From NCBI GenBank assembly GCA_025054955.1, contig JANWZE010000104.1, positions 1 through 35,825 on the forward strand: DNA of 35,825 nt. The letters are read 5' to 3'. A program made the translations under genes and the position numbers. The notes below the pieces were generated by a model, which worked only from the letters and a program-made list of their open reading frames with translations, was not told the DNA's origin and searched no databases. How positions within the stretch are numbered: position 1 is the first letter of the stretch; each line of letters begins with the position of its first letter. This DNA comes from Blastocatellia bacterium. GTDB lineage: Bacteria > Acidobacteriota > Blastocatellia > HR10 > J050. Positions 7,639 to 14,226 of this stretch are shown here, piece after piece.

Positions 7639-7686
7639 TTTTGATCGTTCGTGGCGTGCTGTTGCCGATGAACGATTCCCAGAGGA
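7639..7686 (+). repeat. Degenerate dispersed repeat, copy at 7.5 kb (second)
   Basis: It reads TTTTGATCGTTCGTGGCGTG, then GTTGC and ACGATTCCC at its end. Its right end overlaps the left arm of the 14-bp inverted repeat. Confidence 0.5.
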
Positions 7687-7764
7687 TGCGACTTGAAATA
7701 AGGAAGGCCCTTTACCATGACGCTCCGCTTGATGGTTGCGCGTTGACGCGCGCATCCTCTGGGA
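7677..7764. repeat. 88-bp element bounded by perfect 14-bp inverted repeats
   Basis: TCCCAGAGGATGCG (7677-7690) and CGCATCCTCTGGGA (7751-7764) are exact reverse complements separated by 60 bp. The inside holds a further small palindrome (GCGCG-TTGA-CGCGC). No reading frame, target-site duplication or transposase is evident. It may be a MITE-like or REP-like unit, or a long hairpin 3' of the DinB-like gene. Confidence 0.6.
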
Positions 7765-7804
7765 TACGCCTGAGCGCCAGCGAGGCGGGATCGCGGCCGC
7801 TGGA

Positions 7805-8353
7805 TCACAATCCGTGCTCCTGCCGCGTCACGCGAATTTGCTCAAGGTGATGCCGTGTGTGGTCCGTTTGATGATAGATCAGTTGACGGACGGTGAGCTT
7901 GGTCACTTCTGATGCGCCGGCTCGTTTGAGCATAACGAACCGCTCCCATGCCTGGGGCAGCTCGCGCAGCAGTTGCTCGATGTGCTGATGTTTGGCGCGC
8001 ATCAGCGCCAGGTCGGGCGCAATCGGACGACTGGCGTAATCCAGCGCCGCTGCGCACACCGTATTTGAATCGTACCAGCCCAGATCAACCGTGCAGCCAG
8101 AATGGCTCAAGGCAGCTTTGACAATCATCGAGCTGATGTCATCCATGTCTACGATATGGTGGACAATCTCGCGGATTGTCCATTTGCCAATCGTGTGCGC
8201 GACATCGAGGTCCGGCTCGGTTAGGCCAGCCAGAGCAGCTTCCAACTGATCTGGCGCCATGATGTACTGCACGAGTAATTCCTGCCGGGTCAGCTCCAGC
8301 TCGGCATCGCCTGTCGGTTGTTGATGTGTTCGAGAAATGGCCTGGGCTGTCAT
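7805..8353 (-). CDS. DinB-superfamily (four-helix) protein
   Basis: The 182-aa protein has the DinB/YfiT layout. An N-terminal helix precedes GKWTIREIVHHIVDMDD near residues 56-72, which contributes the first metal His. The C-terminal LIYHQTDHTRHHLEQI (about 158-173) supplies the H-x3-H pair. These three histidines normally bind a divalent metal at the open end of a four-helix bundle. Members act as metal-dependent thiol-S-transferases or have unknown function. No signal peptide is seen. TAGGAGG lies 11 nt upstream of the ATG. It is bounded by repeat-rich gaps, so it may be a single-gene transcript. Confidence 0.85.
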   Translation of the reverse strand: MTAQAISRTHQQPTGDAELELTRQELLVQYIMAPDQLEAALAGLTEPDLDVAHTIGKWTIREIVHHIVDMDDISSMIVKAALSHSGCTVDLGWYDSNTVCAAALDYASRPIAPDLALMRAKHQHIEQLLRELPQAWERFVMLKRAGASEVTKLTVRQLIYHQTDHTRHHLEQIRVTRQEHGL

Positions 8354-8401
8354 TACTCTTAGCCTCCTAAAAGCAGCGTTCGGCGATCAGCAGTCAGCCT
8401 G

Positions 8402-8418
8402 CCCGTTTGCTCAACGGG
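8402..8418. terminator. Perfect 6-bp stem-loop upstream of the DinB-like gene
   Basis: CCCGTT-TGCTC-AACGGG, extended by an outer CTG/CAG pair with a bulge. It lies between the baeRF and DinB-like genes and could end read-through from the former. No U tract follows. Confidence 0.3.
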
Positions 8419-8491
8419 TCAGGCCGAGCGCCGATCTCTGTTTTTCTCGGTTTAGCACTCCAGCAATTTTCAACCTGCCTTCATCGGCGAG

Positions 8492-8531
8492 CGCCCGCAA
8501 CCGGGCGAGTTGACGCCTGCTGGCGGGCGTC
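8492..8531 (-). terminator. Tandem stem-loops 3' of the baeRF gene
   Basis: Two palindromes follow each other: CGCCCG-CAAC-CGGGCG (8492-8507) and GACGCC with GGCGTC (8512-8531). They lie about 30 nt beyond the stop codon of the baeRF gene on its downstream side. GC-rich stems suit a termination or 3'-end protection role, though no U run is present. Confidence 0.4.
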
Positions 8532-8558
8532 GCAGCGTAAACGAATTGGCAAGCCGCT

Positions 8559-9644
8559 CTAATAGCGCAAAATCAACGCCACGCGCTGATGAGCCTGCAA
8601 TGCGCCATTGTCAACGAACACAACCCGTCCGTGTTTGCTCAACACGGTTTGTACTAATTCATCCACCGCGTCATCCAGGACATCTGAGGAGGTCACGTTC
8701 TCAGCGGGAATCAGGTACAAGCCGGTGGCATCGGTGCGGGCGGGATAATGAAAATCTTCTTCAACCAGCAACGTCTGGCCGCGCCCTTCGTGAGCGAGTC
8801 GCCAGACTTCCCCAATGCCGGAGACATAGCGTTGCGTGCTAACCGCTACGGCTAGCTCATCCAAAGCTTTTCGCTTTTCCATCTCCAGTTCGTTCCTGAT
8901 CAGCGGCCAGACCAGTTCAGCCAGCTTCGTTGGCGGTAGGTCCTGATAGTGCCCCGTCAACGTCGCGCGAATCATTCGTGTGTTGGTTGAGACCTCATCG
9001 AACAGGCTCAGCGCGCGTTTGGTTCCAACCACCACGGCGGGCAGCGCTTCCGCATTGAGAAGCTGTCCGAAAGCCGTATCCACACGACGCAGGAATTGAC
9101 GATACCGTTCATCGCGATGCTTTGACTTCTCATTCCCGAAATTGCTCGGCAGCGGCTTCGTCCAACCAAGTTGTTCAAGATTCATCGGAAATTCGCCGCC
9201 AATGACTTCCAGCAGTGTGTCACGGACGCCCTTGTAAACGCGCGTCCCCTTGGGGCTCAGCACCAGCACCCAGTAACGTGGCGTTCGGTTCAGCATCGCG
9301 ATCAGATCGCGTATGGCAAACGTTTCGTCAACGACCACCTGCTCTTTGAGCGGAAACGGCACGTAGTAGAGATTGGCGTAATCGCGATTGACAAACAAAG
9401 CCAGCCCATCCAGCGTCCGGTGATAATCAATCTGCGCGACCAGCTCCTCTAGCTTCTTGAGCAAGGGCTCGACGTCCGGTTTGGCACATTCTGCAAGCAG
9501 CCGATGGGTAGCTTGTGTCACCAGATTTTTAACTCGGATCGGGTCCTGGCGCCCTTCGACCGCATTGCGGTGGGTTGGCACCAAGATGGATACAGCCGGA
9601 TAGCCGCGAATGGATTGGAGACGTTGAATGTCTTTGCGATTCAT
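8559..9644 (-). CDS. baeRF family protein (eRF1-like, family 3 type)
   Basis: The 361-aa protein resembles the bacterial archaeo-eukaryotic release factor group, probably family 3. It shows SILVPTHRNAVEGRQDPIRV near residues 20-39, an LDGLALFVNRDYANLYYVPF segment, a PRYWVLVLSPKGTRVYKG strand pair, and a C-terminal Rossmann-like end with VVFVDNGALQAHQRVALILRY. Known members are cytoplasmic and are thought to act on ribosomes or in stress; the biochemical role is unsettled. The ATG at 9644 has AAGGAGG with a 9-nt spacer; the ATG at 9653 lies directly on the ribosome-binding site and is unlikely. A good promoter lies about 150 nt upstream, and a pair of stem-loops follows the stop. Confidence 0.8.
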   Translation of the reverse strand: MNRKDIQRLQSIRGYPAVSILVPTHRNAVEGRQDPIRVKNLVTQATHRLLAECAKPDVEPLLKKLEELVAQIDYHRTLDGLALFVNRDYANLYYVPFPLKEQVVVDETFAIRDLIAMLNRTPRYWVLVLSPKGTRVYKGVRDTLLEVIGGEFPMNLEQLGWTKPLPSNFGNEKSKHRDERYRQFLRRVDTAFGQLLNAEALPAVVVGTKRALSLFDEVSTNTRMIRATLTGHYQDLPPTKLAELVWPLIRNELEMEKRKALDELAVAVSTQRYVSGIGEVWRLAHEGRGQTLLVEEDFHYPARTDATGLYLIPAENVTSSDVLDDAVDELVQTVLSKHGRVVFVDNGALQAHQRVALILRY

Positions 9645-10115
9645 CGTGTGCATCCTCCTTGTCGTAACGGTTACACATAGGCCCCAGTGGGAGCCTTCCT
9701 TGAGGGAGGTCAATGCGATTGTCTGCGCGTGAACATCTCATCATGATGTCCCTCATGGGCGGGCCCCAACGAGCCATCAACAGGCAGCTTTCAACTATAC
9801 ACACCATGCTTTTTTATTCAAGGGCAAACACTATGCCATCGGGCGTCGCCTCCTGGCTCCGCGCAAGTGATAGGCGATCAGTCCATTGAATCGGCAGGAC
9901 GGAATGGTGGTCGGGTAGCCTTGGGCAAGCTCACGCAACGGCGGGGTGTTTTCGCGCGATGGGCGCTCCCGATGGATGGGCGCCGGTTGACCCGCTGCGC
10001 CATCTGCCGCGGTTGCCGCAAGGTTTTTGTGGGCTAATGCTATGTTGAAAGAGGCATGAGTGTCTGCAAACAGACAATGCCATCAGCGCAACCACGATCA
10101 GCCGGGTCAGGGAAG
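9645..10115. other. Gene-free stretch between cfa and the baeRF gene
   Basis: The right half, next to the cfa stop, shows no convincing coding frame, repeat or hairpin. The left half carries the promoter and a leader of about 140 nt for the baeRF gene, including a CATCATGATG palindrome at 9738-9747. Confidence 0.5.
9794..9821 (-). promoter_or_regulatory. Putative promoter of the baeRF gene
   Basis: On the minus strand TTGAAT (9816-9821) and TATAGT (9794-9799) are separated by 16 nt, in an AT-rich patch that stands out from its surroundings. The predicted transcript begins near 9787, giving a leader of about 140 nt before the ATG. Confidence 0.5.
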
Positions 10116-11348
10116 TTACCTCGTGCTTATCAATGAGGGTGATACTTCCCGATTCAATGCCTCGACATACAGATGCTCGCGCGTCCAGGGCAAAGCATTA
10201 TTCAACCCGTTGGTGAACGTGATCTGGTAGAGTCGCAGATTGCCGTAGCGGAAACCTGCTTCGGCCGAGTTCAAAAACATCCGCCACATGCGGACGAATC
10301 GCGCGTCAAACATGGCTTCAATCTCGGCGGCATGCGCTTCAAATCGCTGTCGCCACTGACGCAGCGTTTCACTGTAATGCAGCCGCAGGTTCTCTACGTC
10401 AATAGGGACGAGCCCGGCTTTTCCCATCTCTCGTAAGATTTCGTCAAGCAAGGGCAGGTACGCGCCGGGGAAAATGTACTTCATCGTCCAGGGATCGCCA
10501 GCCGAAGGGCGATCCTTGCCGATTGTATGAAGAAGCCCAAGGCCGCCTGGCTTGAGCAAGGCGCGCGCCTGAGCCATAAACGTGGGGATGAATTGTTTGC
10601 CGACATGCTCAAACATGCCGATGGAAACCAGCTTGTCAAATTGTCCTGACAGTTGCCGGTAATCTTGGCGCTCAATCCTGATGAACTGCTCCAGATGCTC
10701 GCGTGCGACGGTTGCGCGCGCCCACTCCACCTGGGGCTGTGACAATGTGCAGCCGACGCCTCTGACGCCATAGTGGCGAGCGGCGTACATCAACATCCCG
10801 CCCCAGCCGCAACCAATGTCCACCAGCGTGTCGCCAAGCTGAAGTTGGAGCTTACGGCAAATGTGCTCGTACTTTTGCTGCTGCGCTTGCTCCAGTGTGT
10901 CGTCGGGCCGCCGGAAGTAAGCGCACGAATAGGTCATGCTTTCATCAAGCCAGAGTCGGTAAAACTCGTTGCCTCGATCATAGTGATAAGCGATATTGCG
11001 CGGCGCGCGCCGTAACGTGTTGCGAGAGGTCACTGCGTGCCACAACATGCGCAATGCGACGTGCCATGGCAATTTAAGATTTTGGATACGCGGGTCCAGC
11101 CCGAGACGAATCAATGGCTGCCAGTCGCCCTCTACCGTGATGTGGCCTGCCATGTACTCTTCGCCGAATCCAAGCGAACCTTCGCTGAGCGTCCGCTTCA
11201 ACGCGCGTTCGGTTTCAAATCCCAGCACGAAAGCTGGCTCTTCTTCGCCGATGCGGAGCCGCTCGCCATCCCAGAATCGCACCTCGCATGAGACAAGCGA
11301 GCCATTGTCGGTGACCGCCTGCAGAAGCTGCTGGAAAACTCGTTTCAT
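10116..11348 (-). CDS. cfa: Cyclopropane-fatty-acyl-phospholipid synthase
   Basis: A 410-aa SAM-dependent enzyme that adds a methylene bridge across double bonds of membrane phospholipid acyl chains. The N-terminal lipid-binding part carries LGFGEEYMAGHITVEGDW (about 58-75). The core has IAYHYDRGNEFYRLWLD, the YSCAYF segment with the conserved active-site Cys, the SAM-binding VDIGCGWGG, the SIGMFEHVG segment with its conserved Glu, the LLHTIG His, and LRLHYSETLRQW with its conserved Tyr. These are all the residues expected of an active CFA synthase. GGAGG lies about 11 nt before the ATG, and a promoter-like TATAAT lies about 60 nt upstream. It appears to be transcribed alone. In other bacteria the enzyme works in stationary phase or under acid stress. 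Confidence 0.95.
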   Translation of the reverse strand: MKRVFQQLLQAVTDNGSLVSCEVRFWDGERLRIGEEEPAFVLGFETERALKRTLSEGSLGFGEEYMAGHITVEGDWQPLIRLGLDPRIQNLKLPWHVALRMLWHAVTSRNTLRRAPRNIAYHYDRGNEFYRLWLDESMTYSCAYFRRPDDTLEQAQQQKYEHICRKLQLQLGDTLVDIGCGWGGMLMYAARHYGVRGVGCTLSQPQVEWARATVAREHLEQFIRIERQDYRQLSGQFDKLVSIGMFEHVGKQFIPTFMAQARALLKPGGLGLLHTIGKDRPSAGDPWTMKYIFPGAYLPLLDEILREMGKAGLVPIDVENLRLHYSETLRQWRQRFEAHAAEIEAMFDARFVRMWRMFLNSAEAGFRYGNLRLYQITFTNGLNNALPWTREHLYVEALNREVSPSLISTR

Positions 11349-11410
11349 GGCTGATCAGCCTCCTTACAAGGATCTGTGTGATTGTCTGCCGGTCGTTTGC
11401 CGCCGCGCCC

Positions 11411-11440
11411 ATTATAGCGGATTGCCGGCGGCCAATCCAA
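11411..11440 (-). promoter_or_regulatory. Putative cfa promoter
   Basis: A perfect TATAAT (11411-11416, minus strand) lies about 60 nt before the cfa ATG. A weak TTGGAT (11435-11440) stands 18 nt further upstream. The -10 is convincing, the -35 is not. Confidence 0.45.
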
Positions 11441-11575
11441 ACTTTATTGATTCGGCTCGCTTGATTCCGCAACCGCCTGGTTGCTTCTGCAACCGCGCTC
11501 TCTTCGCATCCGGCCATCGCCACTGGCAATAGGCCTCGTTGGGAACGATTGCCGGCTCGCACAACAGAGGCATGC

Positions 11576-11708
11576 GCCGTCGCCACAACCCGCCATCGCA
11601 CTAGCCGCCGTCACAACAGCCGCTATCGCAACCGATCAACCGAATTTAACGGCGCACATCCGCTAGAATCACACTAACCGCTGTCACAACAGCCGCCGTC
11701 ACAACAGC
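11576..11708 (+). repeat. Degenerate repeats around GTCACAACAGC
   Basis: The 11-mer GTCACAACAGC occurs exactly at 11610-11620, 11683-11693 and 11698-11708. A diverged form reading GTCGCCACAACCC is near 11579, and related CCGCCATCGCA or CCGCTATCGCA runs lie between. Spacing is irregular (73 and 15 nt), so this is a decayed simple repeat rather than an array with spacers. Confidence 0.5.
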
Positions 11709-11739
11709 GACGCACTTGGTGGCCGCTCTCGCGCATCGG

Positions 11740-12429
11740 TTAGCTTCGGTTCTGCTCGAGGAATTCCCGTGTGAACTGGTTCCAGGTTTCGTCGTCCATA
11801 AGTTCGAGAACGCCGTCGGCCAGTTGACCGCCATCTTGAAGCACGTGCCCCAGCGCCACTGTAGCCATCGGTCGAGCGGCAAAGAATTCCTGGATGCGTC
11901 GCCATTCACCTTCCAACCATGTCCAGGCCTCTTCAGCGATCCTCAACTGTTTCAGGTCACGAGCCAGATGATGTGGCCTGATGTGGCAGACCCAGCCGGC
12001 TCGATAGGGGTCTTCTCGGATGACCTGTGGAGAGCGGTTCAGGTCGTGATTGACGGCATGCACCACACCATCAATAGGAGACCTGAATGTGGCCGCTCGT
12101 GCCCCTTGGCGAATGGTGAACAGCGGATCGCCACGATGGACCTCCTGCCCGTTGGCAGGCAATTCAATGGCGTCAATGCGACCGATCAGGCGTTGTGTCA
12201 CATCATCCATGCCAACCTGCGCCCAGCCCAACCGATCCACGTTGACCCAGGTGTGGCCGGCATCGAAGAAGACGCCTGCCGGCGCCATCGCCTCGAAGGC
12301 GAACGTGGGCACAGCTTCTGGCGTCGCCGACTGAAGGGCCGGCGCTCGCTTTTTCGCTTCATTCCACTGCACAATCGAATCAATCATGATGAAAGCGACA
12401 ATCGTTAAAATGACAAAGATAGCAACCAT
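11740..12429 (-). CDS. Membrane-anchored GcvH-like protein lacking the lipoyl lysine
   Basis: The 229-aa protein starts with one membrane helix (residues 1-20), then a segment matching glycine-cleavage H protein: GHTWVNVDRLGWAQVGMDD (59-76), RGDPLFTIRQG (99-109), FRSPIDGVVHAVNHDL (115-130) and REDPYRAGWVCHIRP (138-152). In true H proteins a lysine about eight residues before the SPxxG motif carries lipoate. Here that place holds Ala-Arg, and there is no lysine between residues 28 and 159. The domain therefore cannot be lipoylated in the usual way and is probably structural or binding. A strong GGAAGGAGGTGA ribosome-binding site lies inside the 3' end of the preceding gene, 3 nt away, so the two form an operon. 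Confidence 0.8.
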   Translation of the reverse strand: MVAIFVILTIVAFIMIDSIVQWNEAKKRAPALQSATPEAVPTFAFEAMAPAGVFFDAGHTWVNVDRLGWAQVGMDDVTQRLIGRIDAIELPANGQEVHRGDPLFTIRQGARAATFRSPIDGVVHAVNHDLNRSPQVIREDPYRAGWVCHIRPHHLARDLKQLRIAEEAWTWLEGEWRRIQEFFAARPMATVALGHVLQDGGQLADGVLELMDDETWNQFTREFLEQNRS

Positions 12430-12432
12430 ACT

Positions 12433-12864
12433 TCACCTCCTTCCGCCCGGCTCACGACGGACGTCGCCATGTTGGCTTGGCGTCTGTTCAGATGCGCGGA
12501 CGGTGGATAAGAATTTGTCAAGAATTGACTGCAACCGACGAGCATCAATCCAATGACCAGCCTCTGTAACAGGTGTCCCTCCATCCTGTAACGTGATGCC
12601 AACCTCTGCGCTGGCGCCGCTCGTCAACCGACGCAATTCTTCAATCAACGTCTCGATAGCCACTGGATCAAATGGCGCACGCTGAGCCGGCGATGCGCCC
12701 TGCTGTCCTCGCATGACTTGATCAAAGGCGCAATGCTCGCAGTCGTAGGCCTGGTCGCAGAGCTTGTAATCAACGACCTTGGCCAGCATCCACACGCACT
12801 TGAGCAGATGCTCCGTCGGCAGCGCGTCCGGATCGTAAGCTCGGTTGTGCGCATCGTTCATCAT
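12433..12864 (-). CDS. Small four-cysteine protein, partner of the GcvH-like protein
   Basis: The 143-aa protein has a cysteine-rich N-terminus: CVWMLAKVVDYKLCDQAYDC and CEHCAFDQVMRG give Cys23, Cys36, Cys42 and Cys45, spaced C-x12-C-x5-C-x2-C. This could hold a metal or Fe-S centre. I recall a similar CVWM...C...DC..C.FD motif at the head of longer GcvH-domain proteins in other phyla; if so, one protein there is split into two genes here. The C-terminal part (65-143) is polar and unrecognised. AGGAG lies about 7 nt before the ATG at 12864; a second ATG follows at once. The GcvH-like gene starts 3 nt after the stop. There is no signal peptide. Confidence 0.75.
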   Translation of the reverse strand: MMNDAHNRAYDPDALPTEHLLKCVWMLAKVVDYKLCDQAYDCEHCAFDQVMRGQQGASPAQRAPFDPVAIETLIEELRRLTSGASAEVGITLQDGGTPVTEAGHWIDARRLQSILDKFLSTVRASEQTPSQHGDVRREPGGRR

Positions 12865-13365
12865 ACTCTCACTCCTCCAGCTTATTTGGTTGTGCAAGCA
12901 GTGTGCCGAGCAACCCGCAATGGGGCTGAGCGCCGTGCGTCGCGGCAAGTCATGCTACGCTGCAAGTTACAAGCTGAGGCAAAATCCTATGAGGTGTTGC
13001 GCCAATCCTGGCCTGTTGAAAGGGTCAACACGAACCGGGCTGGCCAGTCAATAAATTCTGCTAATCTGTAGTCAGAAAGGCATCTAACGTCAGTAGAAAA
13101 AATCAACGCAGATTGTTGTGGATCTCAACAAAGACGAGCCGCTAAGATGCTGAGAAGTGAACAGCGATGATTCAAAAAGCCACTGGTGTGAAACACAGTC
13201 ACGTACCAGCGTGGATGACGAAGGAGAAGAGCGGCCGGGGAATCGCTTGTTGAGGACCAAAGCGAGTGGTCGCTAATGCCTCCGCGCTGGCATCTGCAGC
13301 GATCCGCCGACGTGGCGGCGTCTGTGTTCTCTTCTTTGGAGAATCGCCGATGCGCTGACGCCGCC
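12865..13365. other. Gene-free stretch between EF-P and the four-cysteine gene
   Basis: No supported coding frame. Three small palindromes are visible: TGTTG with CAACA (13013-13029), AGCGA-GTGG-TCGCT (13261-13274) and CCGCC-GACGT-GGCGG (13304-13318). The last lies about 50 nt 3' of the EF-P stop and may help end that transcript. No clear promoter for the four-cysteine gene was found. Confidence 0.45.
13304..13318 (-). terminator. Stem-loop 3' of EF-P
   Basis: CCGCC-GACGT-GGCGG is a perfect 5-bp GC stem about 50 nt after the stop codon. It has no U tract, so it may be a weak or Rho-assisted terminator. Confidence 0.3.
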
Positions 13366-13938
13366 TTAGCCGGATGGGGATTTGACCCGCTCTAGGTATT
13401 TGCCTGTTTCCACCTCGACCCTGACCACATCGCCCTGTTTGATGAATTGAGGCACAAGCAGCTCCATGCCATTTTCCAGCACGACCGCCTTGTAAGTTGA
13501 GGTGTCGTGTTCGCGCAGGCCGGGCGGCGCGGTGACAACCGTCAGATCAACGGTTTCAGGGAATACAACGTTGATCGGGTTACCATCGTAAAGCTCGATG
13601 CCAATGGGCCGACCGGCTTGGAGAAATTTATCTCGACCACCGATGAGGTCGCGCGGCAGGCCGATTTGATCGAACGTCTCCGGGTCCATGAAGTAGAAGG
13701 AATCGCCATCCGAGTAGAGATATTCCATGTCGCGACGCTCAATCAGCACCTCTTCGATTTTCTCTTCGGGATGCAGCCGCCATTCTTTGATGTGGCGCGT
13801 GCGCAGATGTCGCGCTTTGGCGTACATCACGCCGCCCAGTTTGCCGCCTCCGGCGTGGTATTCGGCGCTGAGGATGCGATAGAGTTCGCCTTCCATTTTG
13901 GCGACCATGCCGGCTCTGAGTTCGCTCGCCGTGATCAT
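13366..13938 (-). CDS. efp: Elongation factor P
   Basis: A 190-aa translation factor that enters the ribosomal E site and helps peptide-bond formation at proline runs. The three beta-barrel domains are recognisable: an N-terminal KOW-like domain, a middle domain with MEYLYSDGDSFYFMDPETFDQ (about 67-87), and an S1-like C-terminal domain with KAVVLENGMELLVPQFIKQGD and VETGKYLERV. The loop that contacts the tRNA acceptor reads HAGGGKLGG, with Lys33 at the usual modification site, but it lacks the Pro of the common KPGKG loop. The C-terminal domain has REHDTSTYK where most EF-Ps have GDTA-type sequence. This marks a distinct EF-P subgroup. GGAGGAG lies about 6 nt before the ATG. No modification enzyme gene is in the window. 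Confidence 0.93.
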   Translation of the reverse strand: MITASELRAGMVAKMEGELYRILSAEYHAGGGKLGGVMYAKARHLRTRHIKEWRLHPEEKIEEVLIERRDMEYLYSDGDSFYFMDPETFDQIGLPRDLIGGRDKFLQAGRPIGIELYDGNPINVVFPETVDLTVVTAPPGLREHDTSTYKAVVLENGMELLVPQFIKQGDVVRVEVETGKYLERVKSPSG

Positions 13939-14188
13939 ACGTTCTCCTCCTCGATGTGAACGGTGCTTGAACGAGATTTATAATGTAAGCCCATGATTCA
14001 ATTCCCGCAATGCAATTTGTGTCAAGAGGCTGCGGAGCTCATCAGCAAACGCTCTGGTGAAGTCAGGCGGCGCAATCCGCACACGTGCGCCGTGAGCGTG
14101 CTTGGCGGTCTGTATCAGCATGCGGCGAGCGATTCGCGGCGGTCTGCATGAGTACGCTGTCCGCAGCGGTGGGAGACAGGCGCTCCGC

Positions 14189-14218
14189 TTGACCGGTTGC
14201 CGTCCAGCGACCTATACT
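14189..14218 (+). promoter_or_regulatory. Promoter of the amidohydrolase gene (nearly leaderless)
   Basis: TTGACC (14189-14194) and TATACT (14213-14218) stand 18 nt apart, each matching five of six consensus bases. The -10 ends only 8 nt before the ATG at 14227, so the transcript should begin at or within a few bases of the start codon. No Shine-Dalgarno sequence is present. Confidence 0.6.
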
Positions 14219-14226
14219 GCCACGCC

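Larger units (their letters stand above)
7466..7804. other. Gene-free stretch with degenerate repeats
   Basis: No convincing coding frame is present. The stretch holds an imperfect hairpin (GCACAGGCG with CGCCTATGC, 7504-7525), two copies of a degenerate 45-bp repeat (7530-7577, 7639-7686) also found near 18.4 kb, and an inverted repeat with 14-bp arms (7677-7764). Each is listed separately. Confidence 0.6.
11349..11739. other. Gene-free stretch upstream of cfa
   Basis: It holds the cfa promoter region and a patch of degenerate GTCACAACAGC repeats (11576-11708). Open frames here are a by-product of the repeats and have no supported start. Confidence 0.5.

Noticed and set aside
11716-12408. 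230-codon open frame on the plus strand
   Set aside because: It mirrors the GcvH-like gene, which has a strong ribosome-binding site and a recognisable domain. The antisense frame has neither.
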